DNA from: RGIG8767 sp964531805
GTDB taxonomy: Bacteria; Bacillota; Clostridia; Lachnospirales; Lachnospiraceae
Length of the DNA stretch: 22,974 bases
Assembly (NCBI GenBank): GCA_964531805.1
Contig: CAZHGE010000045.1
Coordinates: 1-22,974 of the forward strand
Direction of reading: 5' to 3'
In this document: in pieces, positions 6,459 to 14,011 of the stretch
Layout: the number at the start of each line of letters is the position of its first letter
Numbering within the stretch: the stretch's first letter is position 1
The notes under the pieces: generated by a model
Told to the model about the DNA's origin: nothing
Databases searched by the model: none
What the model saw: only the letters and a program-made list of their open reading frames with translations
Made by a program: the position numbers and the translations under genes

Positions 6459-8471
6459 ATGGAAGAGAATACATATAAGATCCGAAAGGACAGAGTCAAA
6501 AATATTGCAATTGTGTTTTTAACGGTGATGTTGGTGCTCACCTTTTTTTCCAATTCCATATTAAACCGTGCACTGCCGGAAGTAGCAACGGAGTACGTGG
6601 CATATGATACCATTACAGAGCGTGTGCGTGGAACCGGCACGGTAACAGCGGACGACCCTTATAAGGTGGTGGTAAAGGACAGCCGTACCATTTCCAGTGT
6701 AGCCGTTTCCGAAGGGGATATGGTTATGAAGGATCAGGTTCTTTTCTATCTGGAAGATGAGGAAAGTGACGAATTAAAAGAAAAAGAAGAAGAAATCAAA
6801 GCAAAGGAAGAGGAGTTAAGCAAGCAGGTATTGGATTATATGACTGCTATCTTAAGCGTGGATATTTCCAGTCAGGCTTATGCAAATATTGAAAATGATA
6901 ATATCGCCAGCATGGCGGCTTATCAGGCTCAGATTGAAGCATCCCGTCAGAAAGTGCAGAGTGCGCAGGATACGGTGGATAGTCTGAATCGCCAGATTTT
7001 AGTGGCAGGTATGGATTCTTCAGATGATATTGACAGAGAAACGGAACTGGCGGTGGCGAAAGCAAATATGGATAGTGCGTCTACGCGTATGAGTGAAGCT
7101 CAGGCGAAAATTTCCAGTGCTGAAAATACGATTAAGGAATTAAATGATAAGGCGGCTGGGGCTGATGCAAATGGAGATGGAACTGCGGAGGGGCAGGCGT
7201 TGGAAATAAAAGCTTTACAAGAAGCGGAAGAGTTTTCAACGGCTAAGACAGCATATGTTGAAGCTCAAGAGGCTTTGGTAAGTGCATTAGTTACGGCAAC
7301 GACCCCACAAACTCCAGATCCTTCCGTACCAGCAGACCCAAATGCGCCAACACAGGAAACACTGACGCCATTTGTGGAAACAGATTATTTTGATGCTAAT
7401 GGATTGCCGAAGAGTGTGGATGCGTTGACAAAATTAAAAAAACTGGCAGGAGAGCATGGTTGTAGTGACAAATTTGCAAGTTTAGAAGATGCTTACGACG
7501 CCTACGTCCTTGCCAAAGCTGAAAAGGACGCAGCGGATAAAGATGTATCCGACTACAACACCGCCAAGGCGACTCTTGCATCCGCAAAGACAGCTTTGAC
7601 AAATGCGACAAACGAATACAATTCTTATCAGAGTACGGTCAATAGTCTGACTAATGATGGGGCGACAAGTGCAGGTGATAATAAAGAATTACAGAATAAC
7701 TTGAAATTGAGTCTTGATGATGCAGAGACTAAATTAGCAGATGCCCAGAAAGAGCAGGAACAATTGTTAAAGGATATCAGCAGTGAACTGGCTCTTTCCA
7801 GCAAGAACGATGATATTGCGGATACAGAAGAGGAATTGGCTGAACTGAAAGAAGAACTGGCAGAGTTAGAGGCGGAAGCCACTGGCGCAACCATTGTGGC
7901 ACCAGTAGAAGGAACCATTATCAGTGTGAGTAAAACTGCGGGTGAGTCCACAACCCCGGCAGAAGAAGTGGCATTGATTCAGGTGACGGGAAAGGGAATG
8001 ACATGTAGTTTTTCTGTTACAAATGACCAGGCTGCTAAAGTAAAAGTGGGCGACGTGGCAGAATTACAGAATGCATGGTATTACGAAGATGTTATGGTAA
8101 CTCTTTCCAAAATAAGACCGGACCCAGATGATCCTGGAAAACGTAAATTGTTGGAATTTAACGTGGAGGGTTCTGTGCAGAATGGAGAGTCCCTTACCCT
8201 TTCTGTGGGTGAGCGCAGTGCCGAATATGATTTTGTGGTGCCAAACAGTGCCGTTCGTGAAGATAAAAACGGTAAGTTTATTTTGATTATCGAAGAAAAA
8301 TCCACTCCATTTGGTAACCGTTATAAGGCGAAACGTGTGGATGCCGAGGTTATGGCAAGTGATGAAACGAAGTCTGCTATTTCTGCAGATTTACAGGGAT
8401 ATGAGTACGTGATTACAACATCAAATCAGCCGGTTGAGTCGGGAGATCAGGTACGTCTTGCAGGTTACTAA
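6459..8471 (+). CDS. HlyD/MacA-type membrane fusion (adaptor) protein with very long coiled coil
   Basis: The 670-residue protein is anchored by an N-terminal membrane helix (residues ~15-35). The first half of a split lipoyl/barrel-sandwich domain is at ~52-98 (VRGTGTVTADDPYKVVVK...VSEGDMVMKDQVLFYLEDEE). A long, heptad-like charged helical region runs ~100-475. It is interrupted by GMDSSDD (184-190), an EF-hand-like DANGDG (236-241), a proline-rich stretch (~282-305) and NDGATSAGDN (399-408). The second lipoyl half begins TIVAPVEGTIISVSKTAGE (478-496), with beta-barrel domains to the end. The start is supported by GAGGAGG (6447-6453). Such adaptors normally work with ABC exporters. Here the gene sits among importer-type permeases, so its partner is uncertain. 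Confidence 0.85.
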   Translation: MEENTYKIRKDRVKNIAIVFLTVMLVLTFFSNSILNRALPEVATEYVAYDTITERVRGTGTVTADDPYKVVVKDSRTISSVAVSEGDMVMKDQVLFYLEDEESDELKEKEEEIKAKEEELSKQVLDYMTAILSVDISSQAYANIENDNIASMAAYQAQIEASRQKVQSAQDTVDSLNRQILVAGMDSSDDIDRETELAVAKANMDSASTRMSEAQAKISSAENTIKELNDKAAGADANGDGTAEGQALEIKALQEAEEFSTAKTAYVEAQEALVSALVTATTPQTPDPSVPADPNAPTQETLTPFVETDYFDANGLPKSVDALTKLKKLAGEHGCSDKFASLEDAYDAYVLAKAEKDAADKDVSDYNTAKATLASAKTALTNATNEYNSYQSTVNSLTNDGATSAGDNKELQNNLKLSLDDAETKLADAQKEQEQLLKDISSELALSSKNDDIADTEEELAELKEELAELEAEATGATIVAPVEGTIISVSKTAGESTTPAEEVALIQVTGKGMTCSFSVTNDQAAKVKVGDVAELQNAWYYEDVMVTLSKIRPDPDDPGKRKLLEFNVEGSVQNGESLTLSVGERSAEYDFVVPNSAVREDKNGKFILIIEEKSTPFGNRYKAKRVDAEVMASDETKSAISADLQGYEYVITTSNQPVESGDQVRLAGY

Positions 8472-8510
8472 AAAGAAATGTGAAAAGTTCATATATGAAG
8501 GATTTTTCAA

Positions 8511-8542
8511 CTGTAAATTTTTGTATGCGCACAAATTTACAG
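8511..8542 (+). other. Perfect 10-bp inverted repeat in the leader of the MacB-like gene
   Basis: CTGTAAATTT (8511-8520) and AAATTTACAG (8533-8542) are perfect complements around a 12-nt loop. They end 6 bases before the GGAAGGA ribosome binding site (8549-8555). A further AT-rich fold (TGAAAA ... TTTTCA, with an inner TTCATATATGAA palindrome) lies just upstream. The position suggests intra-operon control of translation or stability; no regulator is recognised. Confidence 0.4.
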
Positions 8543-8563
8543 GTACTTGGAAGGAATATAAAT

Positions 8564-9646
8564 ATGAAAAAGATAGGCGGAAAAGTAAGGGAAGACTTAC
8601 TGATACGTTATCGGAAGGGCTTTTTTATCTGGTGCATTTGCCTGCTCCTGTTTATTGCGGCAACTGTTTTATCATGGTTTAGCAGGCATGATCTTTATGA
8701 CCAGCAGGCGGCAGCCAGATGGTCAGAGGATGACGATTATTCCCAGTTGAGCTGCTTTTACCCGGTAACGGAAAAACTGACCGATTATGATTTTCAAAGT
8801 CTGCATCATTCCATCGAGGAGGCTTTGAAAAATGCCTCAATGGAATCTGAAATGGAAGGGGCAAAATTATTTATTGACGCATACAGCATGACAGGATCTT
8901 TAACGTTGTCGACAGATAACGCAGGTATGGAAGTAAAAGCTGTAGGTGTGAGCGAAGAGTTTTTTCAGTTTCATCCAATTAGTCTGCTGAAAGGTTCTTA
9001 TTTTGATGAGAATATGTTGATGATGGATGGCATTATTTTGGATGAAGATGCGGCATTTACATTATATGGCTCCAATGATGTGGTGGGATTGCCTGTGTTT
9101 GTGGGTAATTCGCAGTACTATATTCGCGGTGTAGTAGAGCGTGATGATAGCTATTTTGGGAAAAAGGCTGGTTTGGATTCTTCTGTTTGTTACGTGCCAG
9201 TAGAAACATTACTGAATCTTGGTGTGGTAGAAGGCAGTTATACATATGAAGTGTTGATGCCCAATCCAGTGGATGGTTTTGCCAAAGATATTTTAATCAA
9301 GGCACTGAATGACACCGAGGGAAGACTTGATGTGGTGGAAAATTCTGCCCGATTTTTACCGGAAGCGAGAAAAGAAATCTTGTGGGATTATGCAGTGCGC
9401 TCCATGAGCAGCAAGGGTATTTTGTATCCTTACTGGGAAAATGTGGCACGTGCCATGGAAGATATCGCGGCAGCGTTGTACGCTGTTCAAATGGTGAGTT
9501 TTATACTGACTGCCGTGTTAACACTTTGGTACGTGTGGTATCGGTTTAAGAACCGTACATGGAATCTTCGTATGCTGTGGGAGAAGTTTCAGGATTTTTT
9601 GGAAAAAAGAAGGTGTAACAATTGTCAAAGAAAAAAGATGAAGTGA
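8564..9646 (+). CDS. Membrane protein with MacB-like extracytoplasmic core domain
   Basis: The 360-residue protein starts at ATG 8564 with GGAAGGA (8549-8555); an in-frame ATG at 8480 has no comparable site. One membrane helix is at ~19-38 (GFFIWCICLLLFIAATVL). A ~270-residue external domain follows with MacB periplasmic-core features: a GVSEEFFQFHPISLLKGSYF segment, then GIILDEDAAFTLYGSNDVVG, then YYIRGVVE and CYVPVETL. A second helix (~316-334) and a basic tail end it. FtsX/MacB permeases normally have three helices after the core; here there is only one. The last 25 bases overlap the RhuM-like gene, so the native tail may have been altered. It probably works with the adaptor encoded upstream. 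Confidence 0.65.
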   Translation: MKKIGGKVREDLLIRYRKGFFIWCICLLLFIAATVLSWFSRHDLYDQQAAARWSEDDDYSQLSCFYPVTEKLTDYDFQSLHHSIEEALKNASMESEMEGAKLFIDAYSMTGSLTLSTDNAGMEVKAVGVSEEFFQFHPISLLKGSYFDENMLMMDGIILDEDAAFTLYGSNDVVGLPVFVGNSQYYIRGVVERDDSYFGKKAGLDSSVCYVPVETLLNLGVVEGSYTYEVLMPNPVDGFAKDILIKALNDTEGRLDVVENSARFLPEARKEILWDYAVRSMSSKGILYPYWENVARAMEDIAAALYAVQMVSFILTAVLTLWYVWYRFKNRTWNLRMLWEKFQDFLEKRRCNNCQRKKMK

Positions 9647-10671
9647 GTATTCGATCTAGTGCGGCGGAATATTTGACTTATGTTGCCAGTATCGGTGACC
9701 AAAGTGATAGTATAGAAATGCGCTATGAGGAAGAGAATATATGGCTAACACAGAAGATGATGGCGGTATTATATGATGTTGCACTTCCTACGATTAACGA
9801 GCATATTAAAAAGGTGTTTGCAGATAGCGAGTTAGAAGAGGAAGCAACTATTCGGAAATTCCGAATAGTTCAAATCGAAGGTTCACGTCAAGTAAGCCGT
9901 GAAGTGGTACATTATAACCTCCAAATGATTATTGCTGTTGGATTTAAAGTCAATAACGAAAGAGCAGTACAATTTCGTAAGTGGGCGAATAGTATCGTAA
10001 AAGACTATACGATCAAAGGCTGGGTTATGGATGATGAGCGTTTAAAGAATGGTGGTTCTGTTCTTACGGTAGAGTATTTTGATCGATTGCTCGAACAAAT
10101 TCGAGAAATTCGATTGTCAGAGCGTAGATTCTATCAGAAGATTACAGATATCTATGCGACATCACTTGATTATGATCGTACAGCTAGTGCAACAAAACAG
10201 TTTTTTGCAAAAGTGCAAAATAAAATGCATTATGCAGTTCATGGTCATACTGCGGCAGAGTTGGTTTATGAGCGAGCCGATGCTGATAAGCCATACATGG
10301 GATTAACGACATGGGCTGCTGCACCAGAAGGAAAAATTTTAAAAAGTGATGTAAGTATTGCTAAGAATTATCTCAGTGAGAAAGAGATGCGTTCTTTAGA
10401 GCGTATCGTATCTGCATATCTAGATTTAGCAGAAGATCGTGCAGAGAGACATATTCCAATGACAATGGAAGATTGGTCAAAACGCTTAGATTTATTTCTT
10501 ATGGCAGATGACAGAGAAGTTCTGCAGGATGCAGGTAAAATCACAGCGGAAATTGCAAAATCAAAAGCAGAGACGGAATTTGAAAAATATCGTGTAATAC
10601 AAGACAGATTGTTTATGTCAGACTATGATAAGTATTTATTAGAATTAGAGGAAAATGCTAAGAAGTTCTAA
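9622..10671 (+). CDS. RhuM family protein
   Basis: The 349-residue protein has the RhuM-family layout. The N-terminal block EENIWLTQKMMAVLYDVALPTINEHIKKVF (residues ~37-66) resembles a helix-turn-helix. It is followed by EEEATIRKFRIVQIEGSRQVSREVVHYNLQMIIAVGFKVNNERAVQFRKWA and the family-typical IKGWVMDDERLK. The C-terminal half is helical (YFDRLLEQIREIRLSERRFYQKITDIYATSLDYD). The first in-frame ATG is residue 33, inside the conserved region, so TTG at 9622 with AGAAGG (9609-9614) is the likely start. RhuM was named from a Salmonella pathogenicity island; homologues recur in mobile and restriction loci, and their biochemistry is unresolved. Its place inside a transport operon suggests insertion. 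Confidence 0.85.
   Translation: MSKKKDEVSIRSSAAEYLTYVASIGDQSDSIEMRYEEENIWLTQKMMAVLYDVALPTINEHIKKVFADSELEEEATIRKFRIVQIEGSRQVSREVVHYNLQMIIAVGFKVNNERAVQFRKWANSIVKDYTIKGWVMDDERLKNGGSVLTVEYFDRLLEQIREIRLSERRFYQKITDIYATSLDYDRTASATKQFFAKVQNKMHYAVHGHTAAELVYERADADKPYMGLTTWAAAPEGKILKSDVSIAKNYLSEKEMRSLERIVSAYLDLAEDRAERHIPMTMEDWSKRLDLFLMADDREVLQDAGKITAEIAKSKAETEFEKYRVIQDRLFMSDYDKYLLELEENAKKF
9846..9870. repeat. Perfect 25-bp palindrome inside the RhuM coding region
   Basis: AACTATTCGGAA (9846-9857) and TTCCGAATAGTT (9859-9870) are exact complements around a single A. It encodes part of the family-conserved TIRKFRIV stretch. It could be an operator for the encoded DNA-binding-like protein, an RNA hairpin, or a coincidence of codon choice. 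Confidence 0.6.
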
Positions 10672-10679
10672 TTTTTTTT
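10638..10679 (+). terminator. Possible weak terminator at the end of the RhuM gene
   Basis: ATTAGAA (10638-10644) can pair with TTCTAAT (10666-10672) across a 21-nt loop, and a run of eight T (10672-10679) follows. The stem is short and AT-rich, so read-through into the lipoprotein gene 34 bases on is likely. Confidence 0.3.
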
Positions 10680-10704
10680 GTTAGTGAAGAAAGGAGGGCG
10701 TAAT

Positions 10705-13218
10705 ATGAAAAGAAAACTTAGTTTACTACTGAGTATGCTGATTATTTTCAGCATGTGCATAAGCAGTGGCTGTGGACAGAAGGAAAGCACCAGTGCAGCG
10801 GCGCAGTCAAAAGATTACGTTTACTCCTTTGACTCTTTTAATGATAAAATACAGGATATTGAATTTTCACAGGCACTTTATGCCAATGAACGTCTGATTA
10901 TCACATCCTATCGCTATGAGGATATCCCTATGGATAATTCAGGTCTGAGTTCAGATATGGATGCCGTAATGGGAGAAGAATTTTATGAAGAACCTGTAAT
11001 GGATGAAGAAATCATTTTTGACGAACCCGTGGAAGAAATAATGGAGGAAGAAGTCGTCGAAGAAGCCATAGAAGTAGAAGAAGTTGCAGTAGAAGAAGTC
11101 GCAGTAGAGGCTGTTGCGGTTACAGAAGATGTGATGATAGAGTACGCCGCAGAAGAATTCTACATGGAAGATATGTATTTTGAGGAATTTGCCCAGAATA
11201 CGTATTTTAAAGTATCCCAGCTGGATTTAGAGGGGAATCTGATTTCTGAGTTTGAGATTTTAATTCCTAATGATGCGGGCATACATACGTTTTGTGCAGA
11301 TAAAGCAGGAAATATCTATTTAGTTTTATGTGAATATGGAAAGGATATGTCCAATCCCGACTATGTGAAAGATTTATTTTCATTGATTGCGTACTCTGAA
11401 GCGGGGGAAGAATTGTTCCGTACCCAGTTGGGAACGGATATGGAAGCAGAAGATTGGTACTATGTTAATCAAATGGTCTGCAATCAGACAGAAATCTTTT
11501 TAAGTTCAACAAAAGGATTGGAAGTATACGAAGTAGATGGAAGTCTTGTAAAGACGATTGAATCAGAGGAAATACAGAATGGCAGTATGTATATGCTTCG
11601 TGACGGACAGCCAGGTTTTTTGATTTATGGCAACCGTGGGATGTACATGAAAACCTGGGATTTGGAGACAGGAGAATTTTCGGAACGAATTAATTTCCCG
11701 TTTAATGCCTATGAATATTCTTTTTATCCGGGCAGCAGCACTGACCTTTTGCTTTCCAGTAATACGGGAGTGTATTCCTATAATTTTGAGGATGAAGGAA
11801 TGCAGAAGGTGTTGGATTTTGTGGATTCTGATATGCTCTGTAATAATCTGTATTCCCTGATTGAAGTAAAAGAAAAACAGTTTTTTGGATGTTTTTATGA
11901 TAATGAGACAGGACAGACACAGTTTGGGCTATTTAATAAAGTAGATCCGTCTACAATTAAGGATAAAAAAGTTTTAACGCTTGCATGCTATTGGCTGGAT
12001 GATGATATTCGCCGCAGGGTGGTGGAATATAATAAGACAAGTGAAGAGTATCGTATTCGTATTGAGGATTATTACCGTTATAATACGGCGGACGACTATT
12101 CTGTTGGTATGACGAAGATGAATACGGATATTGTTTCGGGGAATACACCGGATATCATTATACTAAGTTCGGATATGCCAATTGACAGCTATATCAGCAA
12201 AGGGTTGTTGGCGGATATGCGTCCGTTTTTAGAAAATGATCCTGAATTGAATATGGAAGACTATTCTGAGCACATTATAGATTTGTACTCACAGAATGGA
12301 AAATGGTATCAATTGGTGCCAAGTTATTATTTATATACTTTATTTGGAAAAGCATCGGAAGTAGGAAATAAGCCTGGCTGGACTTTAGAGCAGTTACAAG
12401 CTCTGCAAAGTGAAAAAGGGGAAGATGTAGCTGTTTTTTCAGAAATGACCCAATATAATCTGTTGAGTTATTGTATGTTATTTGCCAGTAATCAGTTTAT
12501 CAACTGGGAAACAGGAGAGTGTTATTTTGATTCTCCAGAGTTTGTTGAACTTTTGGAATTTATCAGTGAGTTTCCAAAAGAAATTGATTGGCAGGAATTG
12601 TATGATGATCCGGATTATTGGGAGCAGCAGGAAACGGTGTTTCGTGATGGAAGAGCTATTCTGATGCCATATTCGCTCTCAAATTTTCAAGACTTTTTAT
12701 ATTGTGAAAAAGGTTCGTTTGGTGAGGAGATTACTGCAATTGGTTTCCCAGTTGAAGAAGGTGTGGGCAGTGTCATTATGAGTAATGGTAATTATGCCAT
12801 CAGCGCAAAATCACCTTATCAGCAGGAGGCATGGGAATTTCTGCGTTATTATCTGACGGAGGAATACCAAAGCACAATCCGTTATGGCTGGCCAATTTTA
12901 AATTCTGCCATGGATAAAATGGTAGAAGAAGCACAGCAGGCCCCTTATTATACCGACGAATTTGGTAATAAGGTGGAATATCAGGAATCCTACTACCTGA
13001 ATGGAATGGAGATTTTATTAGATCCACTGACCCAGCAGGATTGTGAGAGGGTACTTTCCTTTATTGAAAGTGCAGAGCATATATACAGCTATGATAATGC
13101 CATTATGAACATTATGTCAGAAGAAACGGCACCTTATTTTGATGGGGAAAAAACAGCAGCTGAAGTTGCGGATATTATCCAAAGCCGTATTTTTATCTAT
13201 GTAAATGAAAATAAATAA
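10705..13218 (+). CDS. Large lipoprotein: propeller-like N-terminal region plus extracellular solute-binding domain
   Basis: ATG 10705 is preceded by AAGGAGGG (10691-10698), a near-ideal ribosome binding site, giving 837 residues. A lipoprotein signal (MKRKLSLLLSMLIIFSMCISSGC) places the lipidated cysteine at residue 23. Residues ~40-410 consist of repeated strand-like units (such as YFKVSQLDLEGNLISEFEI) resembling a beta-propeller. They are interrupted by an acidic low-complexity insert at ~83-162 with repeated EEV/EEVAVE units. From ~421 (KVLTLACYWLDDDIRRRVVEYNK) to the end it is a family 1-type solute-binding protein, with SGNTPDIIILSS, ISKGLLADMRPFL and NYAISAKSPYQQEAWEFLRYYL. It most likely delivers a solute to the permeases upstream. 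Typical binding proteins are ~420-550 residues, so this one is unusually large. Confidence 0.88.
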   Translation: MKRKLSLLLSMLIIFSMCISSGCGQKESTSAAAQSKDYVYSFDSFNDKIQDIEFSQALYANERLIITSYRYEDIPMDNSGLSSDMDAVMGEEFYEEPVMDEEIIFDEPVEEIMEEEVVEEAIEVEEVAVEEVAVEAVAVTEDVMIEYAAEEFYMEDMYFEEFAQNTYFKVSQLDLEGNLISEFEILIPNDAGIHTFCADKAGNIYLVLCEYGKDMSNPDYVKDLFSLIAYSEAGEELFRTQLGTDMEAEDWYYVNQMVCNQTEIFLSSTKGLEVYEVDGSLVKTIESEEIQNGSMYMLRDGQPGFLIYGNRGMYMKTWDLETGEFSERINFPFNAYEYSFYPGSSTDLLLSSNTGVYSYNFEDEGMQKVLDFVDSDMLCNNLYSLIEVKEKQFFGCFYDNETGQTQFGLFNKVDPSTIKDKKVLTLACYWLDDDIRRRVVEYNKTSEEYRIRIEDYYRYNTADDYSVGMTKMNTDIVSGNTPDIIILSSDMPIDSYISKGLLADMRPFLENDPELNMEDYSEHIIDLYSQNGKWYQLVPSYYLYTLFGKASEVGNKPGWTLEQLQALQSEKGEDVAVFSEMTQYNLLSYCMLFASNQFINWETGECYFDSPEFVELLEFISEFPKEIDWQELYDDPDYWEQQETVFRDGRAILMPYSLSNFQDFLYCEKGSFGEEITAIGFPVEEGVGSVIMSNGNYAISAKSPYQQEAWEFLRYYLTEEYQSTIRYGWPILNSAMDKMVEEAQQAPYYTDEFGNKVEYQESYYLNGMEILLDPLTQQDCERVLSFIESAEHIYSYDNAIMNIMSEETAPYFDGEKTAAEVADIIQSRIFIYVNENK

Positions 13219-13230
13219 CCATACAGATAT

Positions 13231-13848
13231 TTAAAGCAGATTGGCAAAGTAGGAAAAGATTTTGGTTCCTTCAGCCTGCATTCTTTCAGGATGCCATTGC
13301 ACTCCCATGATGGGAAGGGTGTCATGTTCAATAGCTTCAGCGACACCGTCATGGGCATATTGTGTGATGCACAGATGGTCACCTAATTTATTAACTGCTT
13401 GATGATGAGCGCTGTTTGTGATGCAGTCATTTCCATACAGGGAATGGAGCTGGCTTCCAGGCAGCGCTTTTGTGATATGATAACGGTCAGAGCCATCATA
13501 GGCGTGTAGTTTTTTAGTGGGAAGATCTTGGATTAGGTTTCCGCCCAATGCCACATTGATAAGCTGCATTCCTTTACAGATTCCTAATATCGGTTTTTTC
13601 GGTTCTAAAAACCGGTGGAATAAAAGAATCTGGATGATGTCTTCTGTAATACAGATATTCTGGCTGCCGTGATTTTTTTTATGATAAAAAATAGGAGAAA
13701 TATCACCGCCACCGGGAAGCAGGAGGCCATCAAAAAGGTTTTCATCTTCTATTTGATTGGAAACGACCGGATTGATACCGACGCATTTTAATGCGCGGCA
13801 GTATTGGCAGGCATCATGAGTCAGACAGGAGATAAGAACGGTTTTCAT
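13231..13848 (-). CDS. Peptidase C26 / gamma-glutamyl-gamma-aminobutyrate hydrolase family protein (class I glutamine amidotransferase-like)
   Basis: This is a 205-residue cytoplasmic hydrolase of the PuuD-like family, which cleaves gamma-glutamyl amide bonds. DGLLLPGGGDISP (residues 40-52) matches the family glycine-rich loop. The nucleophile is C91 in LGICKGMQLIN, and H186/E188 in GVQWHPE complete the triad. The start at 13848 is chosen because GAGG lies six bases upstream on this strand; the open frame extends far further without family similarity. At 205 residues it is a little shorter than typical PuuD (~250). No polyamine genes are nearby, so the substrate is open. It converges on the lipoprotein gene with only 12 bases between stops, and is divergent from deoB. 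Confidence 0.85.
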   Translation of the reverse strand: MKTVLISCLTHDACQYCRALKCVGINPVVSNQIEDENLFDGLLLPGGGDISPIFYHKKNHGSQNICITEDIIQILLFHRFLEPKKPILGICKGMQLINVALGGNLIQDLPTKKLHAYDGSDRYHITKALPGSQLHSLYGNDCITNSAHHQAVNKLGDHLCITQYAHDGVAEAIEHDTLPIMGVQWHPERMQAEGTKIFSYFANLL

Positions 13849-13865
13849 GGCAGACCTCATTTTTT

Positions 13866-13886
13866 CTATATGTAATACTATATGTA
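13866..13886. repeat. Direct repeat CTATATGTA x2 in the divergent promoter region
   Basis: CTATATGTA occurs at 13866-13874 and 13878-13886, 12 bp apart, 18 bases upstream of the C26 peptidase start. It may include -10-like sequence on the - strand or a regulator site; nothing more can be said. Confidence 0.35.
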
Positions 13887-13966
13887 GGGAAAAGGAAAAG
13901 GTGTATGATGCCACAAGGAGAAATGCAACAGCAGGTGATAAAAATTTCATCAAAAGCGCTGTTCCA

Positions 13967-13975
13967 TGGTATAAT
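13967..13975 (+). promoter_or_regulatory. Extended -10 promoter for the deoB-cdd-pdp-deoC operon
   Basis: TGGTATAAT gives a perfect -10 (TATAAT, 13970-13975) with the TG of an extended -10. No good -35 is visible at 17-18 bp, which is compatible with an extended -10 promoter that may need an activator. The deoB start is 37 bases downstream. Confidence 0.55.
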
Positions 13976-14011
13976 AAAAGGGAAAATAAAATTAGACGAG
14001 GGTTCGGCGGT

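Noticed and set aside
13847..14011. N-terminal extension of deoB starting at 13847
   Set aside because: It would add 55 residues unlike phosphopentomutases and run across the promoter; ATG 14012 has a good ribosome site and the family N terminus.
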